A stretch of DNA of 64,000 bases, taken from contig NZ_APHJ01000019.1 in the NCBI RefSeq assembly GCF_000403785.1, positions 186,001 to 250,000 on the forward strand. Direction: 5' to 3'. The stretch comes from Gillisia sp. CAL575. GTDB lineage: Bacteria > Bacteroidota > Bacteroidia > Flavobacteriales > Flavobacteriaceae. This document shows positions 17,402 to 25,788 of the stretch, one piece after another (positions within the stretch are counted from its first letter, which is position 1; each line of letters starts with the position of its first letter). Below the pieces are notes generated by a model that saw only the letters and a list, made by a program, of their open reading frames with translations, was not told where the DNA came from and did no database searches. The translations under genes and the position numbers were made by a program.

Positions 17402-17777
17402 GAATATATTCGATTTTTAAAAAATTTAAGTTTTAAATTTAATTATCTTTTTAAGATCTCGATTCGGTTGAGGGTCCAAACTTTGAAATAAGAACTTCAA
17501 ATTTGGGAGATGGATTTAAAAAAAAAACACATCTTTGAAAGCATATATATATACGGATTTAATAATTTGTAGGCTCTACCGTTAGGTGTTTTAAATAGCA
17601 ATTATAGCTGCGTTTAGTTGTTTTCTGTATAATGTGATTTCATCATAAAAGTTGCTTCCTGCCTATTTATAAGTTTAGGATAACAATTGTAATTAAAATT
17701 TAATTATATTTAGGGACCCTGCACTTTTTATAATATTGATTTTTTGGAAATATTCTTTCTGAATAAAAAACCGCCAT
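17402..17777. other. 376-base intergenic stretch, no gene
   Basis: AT-rich with homopolymer runs and an AT repeat (TATATATATA near 17545). No coding frame, clear promoter or hairpin stood out. Confidence 0.35.
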
Positions 17778-18290
17778 ATGAAAAAACTGCTCCTCTGTTT
17801 CTCATTACTATTATTTTTGCAATCTTGTTGGTACACAAATCATGATGATGATGATGATTATCCTGGAATGAGAAGTAGTTATGAGCCCATAACTCAATCT
17901 CGAAATGATTTTGAAAAGAGTATTAGTATTTTAGGGGAACGCCCAGTAATTAACTCGGGTAAAATATATGTTAAAGATGATCTTATTTATTTAAATGAAT
18001 TGGGAGAAGGCTTCCATATTATAGATAATTCCGATCCAACTCAGCCTAATCCGGTTGCTTTTTTGAAGATTCCATTGGCTACAGACCTGGCTATTAGGAA
18101 CAATATTTTATATGTACATCATGCCGTAGATCTCGTTGCTTTTAGCTACTCGTTAAATTCAAATACCTTAAATATTGTACATAGGGAGCGAAATGTTTTT
18201 CCTGAATTACGATCCCCAGAAGGACTTGAACCCTCATTTTACAATGTTCCAGAAAATGAAATTGTAATAGGTTATCAACAACTAAACTAA
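17778..18290 (+). CDS. LVIVD-repeat lipoprotein, short
   Basis: A 170-residue lipoprotein (signal ends LQSC, C17) with an Asp run (HDDDDDYP) just after the anchor. It carries one LVIVD-type beta-propeller blade: KIYVKDDLIYLNELGEGFHIIDNSDPTQPNPV. The following DLAIRNNILYVH segment starts a second blade. Full-length family members have four to seven blades; this one ends early but with no sign of a frameshift. The partner gene downstream, four bases away, holds several blades, so the pair probably works together on the cell surface. Function is unknown. Confidence 0.75.
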   Translation: MKKLLLCFSLLLFLQSCWYTNHDDDDDYPGMRSSYEPITQSRNDFEKSISILGERPVINSGKIYVKDDLIYLNELGEGFHIIDNSDPTQPNPVAFLKIPLATDLAIRNNILYVHHAVDLVAFSYSLNSNTLNIVHRERNVFPELRSPEGLEPSFYNVPENEIVIGYQQLN

Positions 18291-18294
18291 GAAG

Positions 18295-19029
18295 ATGAAA
18301 AAAATTATAATACTTTGTCTTTCCATTTTGATGATTGGTTGTGATGCTGAAGGTGATAATTCACTTCCCAACTCTGTAGACGGTTCTGGAGGATCCCTTG
18401 CGAGATTTTCATTAGTGGGTGATTATTTATATACGGTAGATGATCAATCTCTACGAATCTTTGATATTTCTAATCCTGAGCAACCAAATTTTATAGGTAC
18501 TAAACAAATAGGTTTTGATATGGAAACTCTCTATTCTTTAGATGAATATTTATTTGTTGGTAGTCGCCTTGGAATGTTTATTTTTGATATTTCCGATCCG
18601 AAATTTCCGCTTCAGCTATCTAAAGTAGAACATGTACGCAGTTGCGATCCTGTGGTCTCTTCTGGCGATTATACCTATGTAACACTACATACTAATGCAG
18701 GTTGCGCCGGGAATGTTAATCAGTTAGAAATTTATAATACTCAAGATCTTTTAAGACCAGAACTATTAACAACAATTACTCTAGATCGTCCTATTGGTCT
18801 AGGTCTTTATGGAAATTATTTATTGGTTACGGATGAAAATGTAGTACGCATTTTTGATGTTACCAACCCAGCACAACCAGATCTTGTTGGTGGAATTGAA
18901 GAAGACGCCTTCGATCTTATTATTCGAAACAACGATTTATTTATTATTGGAGAAAAGTCACTAAGTCAATATTTGCTAAATCCAGAAGATATGGAGGATA
19001 TAGTTTTTAAGAGTTCAATTGATTTTTAA
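18295..19029 (+). CDS. LVIVD-repeat beta-propeller lipoprotein
   Basis: A 244-residue lipoprotein (signal ends MIGC, C16) with at least four LVIVD blades, recognised by the recurring I-F-D-I-S-N/D-P motif: LRIFDISNPEQP, MFIFDISDPKFP, LEIYNTQDLLRP and VRIFDVTNPAQP. The protein probably forms a partial beta-propeller anchored in a membrane. It is co-transcribed with the short LVIVD gene upstream and is followed by a bidirectional terminator. No catalytic residues are evident. Confidence 0.8.
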   Translation: MKKIIILCLSILMIGCDAEGDNSLPNSVDGSGGSLARFSLVGDYLYTVDDQSLRIFDISNPEQPNFIGTKQIGFDMETLYSLDEYLFVGSRLGMFIFDISDPKFPLQLSKVEHVRSCDPVVSSGDYTYVTLHTNAGCAGNVNQLEIYNTQDLLRPELLTTITLDRPIGLGLYGNYLLVTDENVVRIFDVTNPAQPDLVGGIEEDAFDLIIRNNDLFIIGEKSLSQYLLNPEDMEDIVFKSSIDF

Positions 19030-19085
19030 ATGCTGTTGAATGTAATATTTAAAAAATCTACGTTTTTGGAAAACATCTAAAAAGA

Positions 19086-19118
19086 AAAAAACCTTCGGAT
19101 TTCTCTGAAGGTTTTTCT
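19086..19118. terminator. bidirectional terminator between LVIVD gene and tRNA-Leu
   Basis: Stem ACCTTC (19091-19096) with GAAGGT (19106-19111), flanked by an A run on the left and a T run on the right. It can stop the rightward LVIVD transcript and the leftward tRNA transcript. Confidence 0.75.
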
Positions 19119-19121
19119 TTG

Positions 19122-19203
19122 TGCGGGCGGGGAGACTCGAACTCCCACACCTCGCGGCACCAGATCCTAAGTCTGGCGTGTCTACCAATTCCACCACGCC
19201 CGC
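19122..19203 (-). tRNA. tRNA-Leu (anticodon TAG)
   Basis: 82 bases on the minus strand. The acceptor stem GCGGGCG pairs with CGCCCGC, D arm GGTGGAATTGGTAGACAC, anticodon stem CCAGA/TCTGG with loop CTTAGGA (anticodon TAG), a variable arm TGCCGCGAGGTG typical of class II tRNAs, and T arm with TTCGAGT. CCA is not encoded. A frame that runs across this region is an artefact. Confidence 0.97.
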
Positions 19204-19348
19204 ATTTCCATTTTACAACACTTAGGACTCGTTATAAAAATGCTTACCTAGATAAGCGGCTGCAAATATACATAAATGTTTGAATATTCAAATAGTCCAA
19301 CAAGAAAATATCAATTTATTACCTTTACCTGATTTCAAAATAAAAAGC

Positions 19349-20740
19349 ATGAAGAATTTAGATAAATATGTTGAAGAAAATAAAGATCGGTTTATAGAAG
19401 AACTTATAGAATTACTTAAGATTCCTTCTGTAAGTGCAGACCCTGCCTATAAAAAGGATGTTTTGTATACTGCCGAGGCGGTAAAGAATGCTTTGAAAGA
19501 AGCAGGATGTGATTCAGTAGAAATTTGTGAAACTCCGGGATATCCAATCGTTTTTGGAGAAAAAATAATCGATAAAGATCTTCCAACAGTATTAGTTTAC
19601 GGTCATTATGATGTGCAACCGGCAGATCCTATCGAACTTTGGGATAGTCCGCCATTTGAACCGGTAATTAAAAATACTAAGGTTCATCCTGAAGGAGCCA
19701 TCTTTGCTCGTGGAGCTTGTGACGATAAAGGACAGATGTATATGCATGTAAAGGCCTTGGAGTATATGACCAAGACAGGGAGTCTTCCTTGTAATGTGAA
19801 ATTCATGATAGAAGGAGAAGAAGAAGTTGGAAGTGAAAGTCTAGGTTGGTTTATAGAACGGAATAAAGAAAAGTTAGCCAACGATGTGATCTTGATCTCT
19901 GATACTGGAATGATCGCAAAAGACACACCTTCTATCACTACAGGATTACGCGGATTAAGTTATGTTGAAGTTGAACTTATTGGTCCAAATAGAGATCTGC
20001 ACAGCGGATTGTACGGTGGAGCAGTTGCAAATCCTATTAATGTGCTAACAAAAATGATCGCTTCATTAACTGATGAAAACAATCATATCACCATTCCTGG
20101 ATTCTATGATAAGGTAGAGGAGCTGAGCAAAGAAGAACGTGCGAAAATGGCAGAAGCGCCATTTTCTTTAGAAAAATATAAAGAAGCTTTAGATATCGAA
20201 GATGTTTATGGTGAAAAAGGATATTCTACTAATGAGCGTAATTCCATAAGACCTACATTAGATGTAAATGGTATTTGGGGTGGATATATAGGTGAAGGTG
20301 CTAAAACTGTAATTGCTAGTAAAGCTTTTGCTAAAATTAGTATGCGATTGGTACCGAATCAAGATTGGAAGGAGATCACAGAGTTATTCAAAAAACACTT
20401 TGAAAGTATTGCGCCTAAAGGAACTAGAGTATTAGTAAAACCTCATCATGGAGGACAAGCTTATGTTACGCCAATTGATACTGTAGAGTATCAGGCAGCG
20501 AGTAATGCTTATAAAGAATCGTTTGGGAAAGAACCAATTCCGCAACGAAGTGGAGGAAGTATCCCTATTGTGGCACTTTTCGAAAAGCAATTAAAAAGTA
20601 AGACTATTTTAATGGGCTTTGGATTGGATAGTGATGCTATTCACTCACCAAATGAACATTTTGGGATCTGGAACTATTTAAAAGGAATTAAGACGATTCC
20701 TTTATTCTACAAGCATTTTACAGAAATGACAAAGAAGTAA
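19349..20740 (+). CDS. M20 family dipeptidase
   Basis: Zinc-dependent dipeptidase resembling carnosinase/CNDP, 463 residues from the ATG at 19349 (the frame opens earlier at a TTG, 19280, but the extra 23 residues do not look like the family). Metal and catalytic motifs are complete: VYGHYDVQPAD, ARGACDDKGQM, and MIEGEEEVGSESL. The dimerisation/lid domain follows (TGLRGLSYVEVELIG, DLHSGLYGGAVANP), then SGGSIPIVALFE and the last His ligand in AIHSPNEHFG. There is no signal peptide, so it acts in the cytoplasm on imported dipeptides, which fits the peptide-uptake genes at 58.6-64 kb. Confidence 0.92.
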   Translation: MKNLDKYVEENKDRFIEELIELLKIPSVSADPAYKKDVLYTAEAVKNALKEAGCDSVEICETPGYPIVFGEKIIDKDLPTVLVYGHYDVQPADPIELWDSPPFEPVIKNTKVHPEGAIFARGACDDKGQMYMHVKALEYMTKTGSLPCNVKFMIEGEEEVGSESLGWFIERNKEKLANDVILISDTGMIAKDTPSITTGLRGLSYVEVELIGPNRDLHSGLYGGAVANPINVLTKMIASLTDENNHITIPGFYDKVEELSKEERAKMAEAPFSLEKYKEALDIEDVYGEKGYSTNERNSIRPTLDVNGIWGGYIGEGAKTVIASKAFAKISMRLVPNQDWKEITELFKKHFESIAPKGTRVLVKPHHGGQAYVTPIDTVEYQAASNAYKESFGKEPIPQRSGGSIPIVALFEKQLKSKTILMGFGLDSDAIHSPNEHFGIWNYLKGIKTIPLFYKHFTEMTKK

Positions 20741-21047
20741 GAGTCACATTAATCTATTTATGTCAATCGGAGCTTTTCGAAGCTTTATTTTTGTTATAAA
20801 GCACATTTCGACAAGCTCAATGTGACAAGCCTATTTTTACAAATCTATTATAACAAAAAGGTCGATTCTTTAATTAGAATCGACCTTTTATTATTTAAAT
20901 AATCTTCGCCATGCTCAGTTTGACATTTTACTGAAAATAATTTCCCGCAGATTGCACAGATTTACCCAGATTTATTTGCGTCTATCAGCCTGATCTGCGG
21001 AAATATTTTTTTGCTTTCACTTCGGAGTCAGAAGATCCCAACGTAAC
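20741..21047. other. intergenic region with repeat elements and a terminator
   Basis: No gene. GTCACATT (20743-20750) and AATGTGAC (20819-20826) form the ends of an inverted element with a small hairpin AGCTT-TTCG-AAGCT (20771-20784) inside. A terminator follows at 20860-20890. A second element, 20938-21005, has ends CCGCAGAT (20945-20952) and ATCTGCGG (20993-21000) with internal direct repetition of CAGATT. Such sequences recall REP-like dispersed repeats of Bacteroidetes. Confidence 0.55.
20860..20890. terminator. intrinsic terminator after the dipeptidase gene
   Basis: Ten-base perfect stem GGTCGATTCT (20860-20869) and AGAATCGACC (20876-20885) with loop TTAATT, A-rich before and TTTT after. 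It could act in both directions. Confidence 0.85.
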
Positions 21048-21626
21048 CTATAGTTTCTTCACATATTGGGTGATAAGAACAATTTGTTGGCCATCTACTC
21101 TGCCTTCAATATAATCGGCATTTTCATGATCTAGGGAAATTCGGCGTACTGCGGTTCCTTGTTTTGCAACCATACTACTTCCTTTTACCTTAAGATCTTT
21201 TATAAGTACCACGCTATCCCCAGCCTCTAAGATCACTCCATTGCTATCTCTGTGGACAATAGTTTTTGATGCAGGATCTGCAACTTCAGTAGCTTTTGCC
21301 CATTCTTTTACATCCTCTTCCATATACATCATATCCAAAAGATCTTGTGGCCAGCCTTCATTTTTAAGTTTGTTCAGCATTCTCCAAGCAACTACTTGTA
21401 CAGCGGGAACCGTACTCCACATGCTATCATTTAAACATCTCCAATGATTAGCTTCAACTTTTTCAGGATCTTCAAGCTGTTCTTTACAAGTATTACATGC
21501 AAGAATTGCACTTTCGGCACCATTAGTTGGGCTTTCCGGCACTTCGTAGATCTGAGGGTCTTCAGTTGAACTACATAATTCACATTTTGATCCACTACGC
21601 TGAAATAATTCTTGTTCTACACTCAT
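21048..21626 (-). CDS. phnA: PhnA domain protein
   Basis: A 192-residue protein with an N-terminal zinc-ribbon (CELC at 15-18 and CNTC at 44-47) and the C-terminal PhnA SH3-like domain (DSNGVILEAGDSVVLIKDLKVKGSS in parts, about 128-192). Despite its name the family is not required for phosphonate use in all hosts; one member hydrolyses phosphonoacetate, but this longer two-domain type is widespread in Bacteroidetes with no defined role. No phosphonate genes lie nearby. The gene is monocistronic. Confidence 0.85.
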   Translation of the reverse strand: MSVEQELFQRSGSKCELCSSTEDPQIYEVPESPTNGAESAILACNTCKEQLEDPEKVEANHWRCLNDSMWSTVPAVQVVAWRMLNKLKNEGWPQDLLDMMYMEEDVKEWAKATEVADPASKTIVHRDSNGVILEAGDSVVLIKDLKVKGSSMVAKQGTAVRRISLDHENADYIEGRVDGQQIVLITQYVKKL

Positions 21627-21718
21627 TGTTTTTATGTTTTGGAGGTAAAGGTAACCGATTCTTTAAAATACAGAAATGGAATATATCCATCCATTTTTTA
21701 TTATAATAGCTATCTCGT

Positions 21719-21795
21719 CACCCTGAATTTATTTCAGGGTGTCATTTTATAGTATTGATTTATAGTGTTATGAGATTCTGAAACAAGTTCAGAAT
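21719..21795. repeat. two hairpins with a CTGAA-N5-TTCAG core
   Basis: Perfect nine-base arms at 21719-21727 and 21733-21741, and perfect eight-base arms at 21775-21782 and 21788-21795. Neither has a following T run, so they look like a dispersed palindromic repeat, not terminators. Confidence 0.65.
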
Positions 21796-21877
21796 GACGT
21801 CTGTTTTTAGTTGATGTTATTTTACTAAGAAACAAAATAGAATTTTTCAGAAGTAAATAATCAGAAATAAAAGTTGC

Positions 21878-21919
21878 TCTATGTTTGTAGAACTAAATAT
21901 TTCCTCTACATTTGTAGAG
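21878..21919 (+). promoter_or_regulatory. BlaI-type operator overlapping a full promoter
   Basis: Perfect 16-base palindrome CTCTACA-TT-TGTAGAG at 21904-21919 and an imperfect copy CTCTATGTTTGTAGAA at 21878-21893. They have the TACA/TGTA pattern of BlaI/MecI operators. The same bases give the promoter: TTTG (21884-21887), 19 bases, then TACATTTG (21907-21914), an exact TTTG-N19-TAnnTTTG match. The repressor would thus sit on both promoter elements and control its own gene. Confidence 0.8.
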
Positions 21920-21941
21920 CAATCTAATAATTCAAATTAAT

Positions 21942-22307
21942 ATGCAATTATCAAATTCTGAAGAGCAACTCATGCAGATTCTCTGGAAACAGGAAAAAGC
22001 ATTGATGAAGGATCTTATTGAAGCTTATCCAGAACCAAGGCCAGCAATTACTACGGTGGCGACTTTATTAAAAAGAATGCAGGATAAGAAATTTGTAGAT
22101 TACACTCAACAGGGACGATCAAGAGAATATTTTCCTTTAGTTAGAAAAAAGGACTATTTCTCCAAACATGTAAATGGTTTAATAAAAAATTTCTTTAACG
22201 ATTCTAGCTCTCAGTTTGCTTCTTTTTTTACCAAAGAGACAAATTTGAGCAAGACCGAATTGGAAGAACTTAGAAAAATTATAGATCAAGAAATTAAAAG
22301 TAAATAG
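21942..22307 (+). CDS. BlaI/MecI/CopY family repressor
   Basis: A 121-residue winged-helix repressor. The DNA-binding half (1-75) has the family pattern LSNSEEQLMQILWKQEKALMKDLIEAYP in parts, then ITTVATLLKRMQDKKFVDYTQQGRSREYFPLV. The C-terminal helices (80-121) dimerise and carry the cleavage-prone region. It is followed after 2 bases by the M56 sensor-peptidase gene, the usual pairing, and preceded by matching operators. No beta-lactamase gene is adjacent, so the regulon is other genes or just itself. Confidence 0.92.
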   Translation: MQLSNSEEQLMQILWKQEKALMKDLIEAYPEPRPAITTVATLLKRMQDKKFVDYTQQGRSREYFPLVRKKDYFSKHVNGLIKNFFNDSSSQFASFFTKETNLSKTELEELRKIIDQEIKSK

Positions 22308-22309
22308 TT

Positions 22310-23746
22310 ATGGAAATGTATTTATTAAATTCCGCTGCCTGCTTAGCTATACTATTGCTTTTCTACAAGTTGGTTCTAGAAAATGAAACCATGCATCAGT
22401 TTAAAAGGTTTTATTTATTAGGTTCAGTTCTTATAGCCCTCATAATTCCCCTTATTACGTTTACAACTTATGTAGAGGCATCTACAGATTCTCTTCGGGA
22501 ATTTTCTAGTTCTCCATTGATAATTTCTGAAACAGATACTTCGTCAGAACTAAATTGGGCCACTCTTCTGAGGATTATATACGGACTAGGAGTGGTGCTT
22601 TTTAGTATTAAATTTTCATCAAATTTGATTAGTTTAATTAGAAGAATTCAGCAAAACCTGAAGCTGAAAAGTAAAAGTTATGTCAATGTTCTTTTAAGTG
22701 ATAAAGTAGTTCCACACACTTTTTTCAATTACTTATTCTTTAATAAGGAAGAGTTCATTAACAATCAAATTCCTTTAGAAGTTATAGTTCATGAAGAAGC
22801 GCATGCCAATCAATTACACAGCTTGGATATCTTATTCATGGAACTATTACAAATTATATTCTGGTTTAATCCCCTAATTTATTTGGCTAAAAATGCCATT
22901 AAATTAAATCATGAATTTCTAGCCGATCAATCGGTTATAAAAAATGGAATTGAAACCTCCATATATCAAAGAACCTTGTTGGCATTTTCATCAAATGCCC
23001 AATCAAGCAAGTTGGCAAATGCTTTTAATTATTCATCAATCAAAAAACGATTTACAGTTATGAAAACACACACATCCAAAAGAATGATCTGGAGCAAAGG
23101 ACTCCTATTATTACCGCTATTAGCAATCTTGCTCTTCAGCTTTAGTTCAACAAAAGTTATTGAAAAAGAAGTGTCTAATGCTTATTCTGAAAGCTTAAAA
23201 ACTGCTTTAAATAAAAAAATGATCTATCAGGATATTGCCACCAAAAAGATGGTGAAGGAATATAACACATTAGCAAAGAAATATAATTCTTTACCTAAAT
23301 CTGAGCGTACAATTAGCCGAGAGGAATTAAGTAGAATGATTTATATTTTTGACCGAATGAATAAAAATCAACGAGATAGCTCTGAAAAATTCCCAGAAAT
23401 AGTTGTTCCAAAGGATGCTCCAGCCCCACCAATGCCAACGATGGAGAATAATATACGTGGAGTGATTCCACCTCCACCACCGCCTGCACCTAGTGTGGAA
23501 GTTGAAATTCATGATATGGATGGGAATTCTGAAATGATGCCACCCCCGCCACCACCAGTTCCTTCTGTTCACATGAAAGAGCTAGCTGAAAAAGGAGCAA
23601 TATTCTATTTTGAAGGCAAAGAAATCACAGGAAAAGAAGCGATTAAAGTTACTAGAGAATTTAAAAGTATAAACATTCAAGTGAGAGATATCAATTCTAA
23701 GAAACCAATTGTGAAGTTATCTAAAGACCCTATTGTAGTAGATTAA
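22310..23746 (+). CDS. M56 (BlaR1-like) membrane metallopeptidase
   Basis: A 478-residue sensor-type peptidase. Membrane helices lie at about 3-20, 36-52, 86-104 and 258-274. The zinc site HEEAH is at 161-165, followed by FWFNPL (184-189) and NHEFLAD (200-206), the M56 pattern. Partner of the BlaI-like repressor, it should cleave it upon a signal. The C-terminal part outside the membrane has no penicillin-binding domain; it has two proline blocks (PPPPPPAPS and PPPPPPVPS) within a short duplicated unit, and a 60-residue domain ending KLSKDPIVVD. So the signal is unlikely to be a beta-lactam. Confidence 0.88.
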   Translation: MEMYLLNSAACLAILLLFYKLVLENETMHQFKRFYLLGSVLIALIIPLITFTTYVEASTDSLREFSSSPLIISETDTSSELNWATLLRIIYGLGVVLFSIKFSSNLISLIRRIQQNLKLKSKSYVNVLLSDKVVPHTFFNYLFFNKEEFINNQIPLEVIVHEEAHANQLHSLDILFMELLQIIFWFNPLIYLAKNAIKLNHEFLADQSVIKNGIETSIYQRTLLAFSSNAQSSKLANAFNYSSIKKRFTVMKTHTSKRMIWSKGLLLLPLLAILLFSFSSTKVIEKEVSNAYSESLKTALNKKMIYQDIATKKMVKEYNTLAKKYNSLPKSERTISREELSRMIYIFDRMNKNQRDSSEKFPEIVVPKDAPAPPMPTMENNIRGVIPPPPPPAPSVEVEIHDMDGNSEMMPPPPPPVPSVHMKELAEKGAIFYFEGKEITGKEAIKVTREFKSINIQVRDINSKKPIVKLSKDPIVVD

Positions 23747-23764
23747 ATACTATTTAAATAATTT

Positions 23765-23880
23765 AAAGGCTTCTCGACCATCGGGAGAGATCTCAAAGGA
23801 GCCGGATGCTTCAGGTAAATAAGAGATTTCTCAGTCGCCAAAAGCTCCTTCGAAATGATACTTTCATAAAGCAAAAAGGT
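23765..23880. repeat. intergenic debris resembling dispersed repeats
   Basis: Stretch with GAGATTTCTC and CCTTCGAAATGA words that recur in Bacteroidetes intergenic DNA. There is no coding frame. The assignment rests on recall of similar sequences and is weak. Confidence 0.3.
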
Positions 23881-23901
23881 TTGATTTATTTTATATGAAA
23901 C

Positions 23902-23938
23902 TGCCAAGAGGTTCTTTTAATGAGGAACCTCTTTTTAT
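23902..23938. terminator. bidirectional terminator between M56 and DUF885 genes
   Basis: Perfect nine-base stem AAGAGGTTC (23906-23914) with GAACCTCTT (23925-23933), T run after it on the plus strand. It separates the two convergent genes. Confidence 0.85.
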
Positions 23939-25662
23939 TGTTGAATATTTTTTTTATGTTCAATATAGTTATCTACCAATTTTTCCATGATTGCTAGAGT
24001 AAGAGTGCCTTGTGAAAGGATGACCTCATGAAAGTCTCGGATATCGAAATTTGCTCCTAATTCCTTTTCGGCTTTTTTGCGTAACTCCCGAATCTTTAAC
24101 TCTCCAATTTTATAAGAAACCGCTTGTCCTGGCCATGAAATATATCGATCTACTTCGGTATTGATCTCATGAAAAGAGAGTGCAGTATTAATTCTTAAAT
24201 AGTCAACCGCTTGTTCTTTGGTCCAACCTAATGCATGAATTCCGGTATCTACTACCAATCTGCACGCCCGCCATTGTTCGTATGTGAGTTTACCAAACAT
24301 CTCGTAAGGGGTTGTATAAATGCCCATTTCTTCTGCTAAGAATTCTGAATATAATCCCCAACCTTCTCCGTAGGCTGAAAGATAAAAGCGTCTTCTAAAT
24401 TTAGGAATACTATCTCCTAATTCTGAGTTTAGTGAGATCTGTAAATGATGTCCTGGCACAGCCTCGTGAGCTGTAAGAGATGGTAGCACATAAAGAGGTC
24501 TGCTAGGTAGATCATACGTATTTACCCAATAATAGCCAGGCTGAGTGTCTTCTTGTGGAGAGATGTATCTTCCTGTAGTATATTTTGGTGCAATAGCATC
24601 GGGCACTGGTGAAACTCCATAAGGTTTACGCGGTAATTTCTTGAAGAACCTGGGTAATTCAGCATCTATCTTTTTGGAGATATTGCGAGCTTCTTTTAAA
24701 AGATCTTCTGGAGTTTTCGCATAGAACTGAGGATCGGTCCTTAAGAAGAGTATAAATTCTTCAAAGGAACCTTCAAAATCAACCTCCTTGATAATTTGCT
24801 TCATTTCAGTATTAATGCGCGCTACCTCTTTTAATCCAATATCATGGATCTCCTCTGCCGTTAAATTTAGAGTGGTGTAATAATTAAGTCTATTCTGATA
24901 AAATTCTCGCCCGTTAGGAATTTCTGAAACTCCTAAGCTAGTTCTAGTTTTAGGTAGATATTGCTTATCGAAGAATTTCTTGATCTTTTTAAATTCTGGC
25001 AATACCGATTGCTTTATCGCTTTTTCGGCAGCTTGTAAAATCGAATCTTTTTGGGTTTCAGATAAACCGGAAGGCAAATCTTTAAATGGAGAATAATAAT
25101 AACTGTCCTTGTAATTTTTAAATAGTTGATCGTTATACGTGCTTTCATAACCTTCAAAGATCACTCTAGGTTGTGTGATTCCTAATTTTAAGCCTTCTCT
25201 GAGTAAAATAAGATGCTGATCTACATATTCCGGAATCGCATTTAATTTGTTGAGGTATGTTTTTACCTGAGAATAGTCTGCGAGTTGGGTGACATTATAT
25301 GGTAAGCTTAAATGAAATCCTGCGTCTGATAGTAATGGATTCAGGTATAATTTATAATCAAAAGTATCTATTGTTTCCTGAAGTTTGTATTTTAAAAGCT
25401 CTAAAGAGATCATGTCTGTTTGGGACATTTCAGAAGCATTTAATAAATTTAGCTTTTTTAATTGTTCACTTGCAAAAAGTGATTCTCTTCGATAATGATC
25501 TTCTGAATAAAGTCCTAGTGGAAATTCTTTAACCTCATAACTTTTGTGGTCTTGAACTTGGTCTATGATCTTATGAAGTTCTTCGGATCTCTGCTGAGAA
25601 AAGAATGTTTGAAATGTGAAAAAACAAAAAAAGAGAGTAATTATTAATCTGAAGCCTTTCAT
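23935..25662 (-). CDS. DUF885 family secreted metallopeptidase-like protein
   Basis: A 575-residue exported protein (signal peptide 1-22, cut near FFSQ). The DUF885 zinc-protease-like motif HEAVPGHH is at 399-406, with a downstream YGEGWGLYSEFLAEEMG segment that supplies the third ligand. DUF885 proteins are common and often multiple in Flavobacteria; they are thought to be periplasmic peptidases or carboxypeptidases, without a firm substrate. The length is usual for the family. A near -7 box (TATCTTTA) lies just upstream on the minus strand. Confidence 0.85.
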   Translation of the reverse strand: MKGFRLIITLFFCFFTFQTFFSQQRSEELHKIIDQVQDHKSYEVKEFPLGLYSEDHYRRESLFASEQLKKLNLLNASEMSQTDMISLELLKYKLQETIDTFDYKLYLNPLLSDAGFHLSLPYNVTQLADYSQVKTYLNKLNAIPEYVDQHLILLREGLKLGITQPRVIFEGYESTYNDQLFKNYKDSYYYSPFKDLPSGLSETQKDSILQAAEKAIKQSVLPEFKKIKKFFDKQYLPKTRTSLGVSEIPNGREFYQNRLNYYTTLNLTAEEIHDIGLKEVARINTEMKQIIKEVDFEGSFEEFILFLRTDPQFYAKTPEDLLKEARNISKKIDAELPRFFKKLPRKPYGVSPVPDAIAPKYTTGRYISPQEDTQPGYYWVNTYDLPSRPLYVLPSLTAHEAVPGHHLQISLNSELGDSIPKFRRRFYLSAYGEGWGLYSEFLAEEMGIYTTPYEMFGKLTYEQWRACRLVVDTGIHALGWTKEQAVDYLRINTALSFHEINTEVDRYISWPGQAVSYKIGELKIRELRKKAEKELGANFDIRDFHEVILSQGTLTLAIMEKLVDNYIEHKKNIQQ

Positions 25663-25788
25663 ATAGGGATATTAAATTATTCAGTCTTAAAGATAGAATA
25701 TACTAATGAAAATAGAAAATCTAGACAAATCGCCCGTAAGCCTCAATTTCGCTAAACTTTCAGATATTTTTATTTCAAAAGCTTCAGT

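Larger units (their letters stand above)
21627..21941. other. intergenic region with two hairpins and the blaI-type promoter
   Basis: No gene. Two hairpins of the same design occur: CACCCTGAA-TTTAT-TTCAGGGTG (21719-21741) and ATTCTGAA-ACAAG-TTCAGAAT (21775-21795). Both share the core CTGAA-N5-TTCAG, also seen at 38016-38034. The right end holds the operator-promoter of the BlaI-like gene, given separately. Confidence 0.6.

Noticed and set aside
19015-19197. Minus-strand frame of about 60 codons
   Set aside because: It crosses a terminator and the tRNA-Leu gene; no protein character.
23327-23572. Minus-strand Trp/Arg-rich frame
   Set aside because: A shadow of the proline-coding stretch of the M56 peptidase.
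21942-23746. Beta-lactam resistance locus
   Set aside because: No beta-lactamase nearby and no penicillin-binding domain in the sensor.
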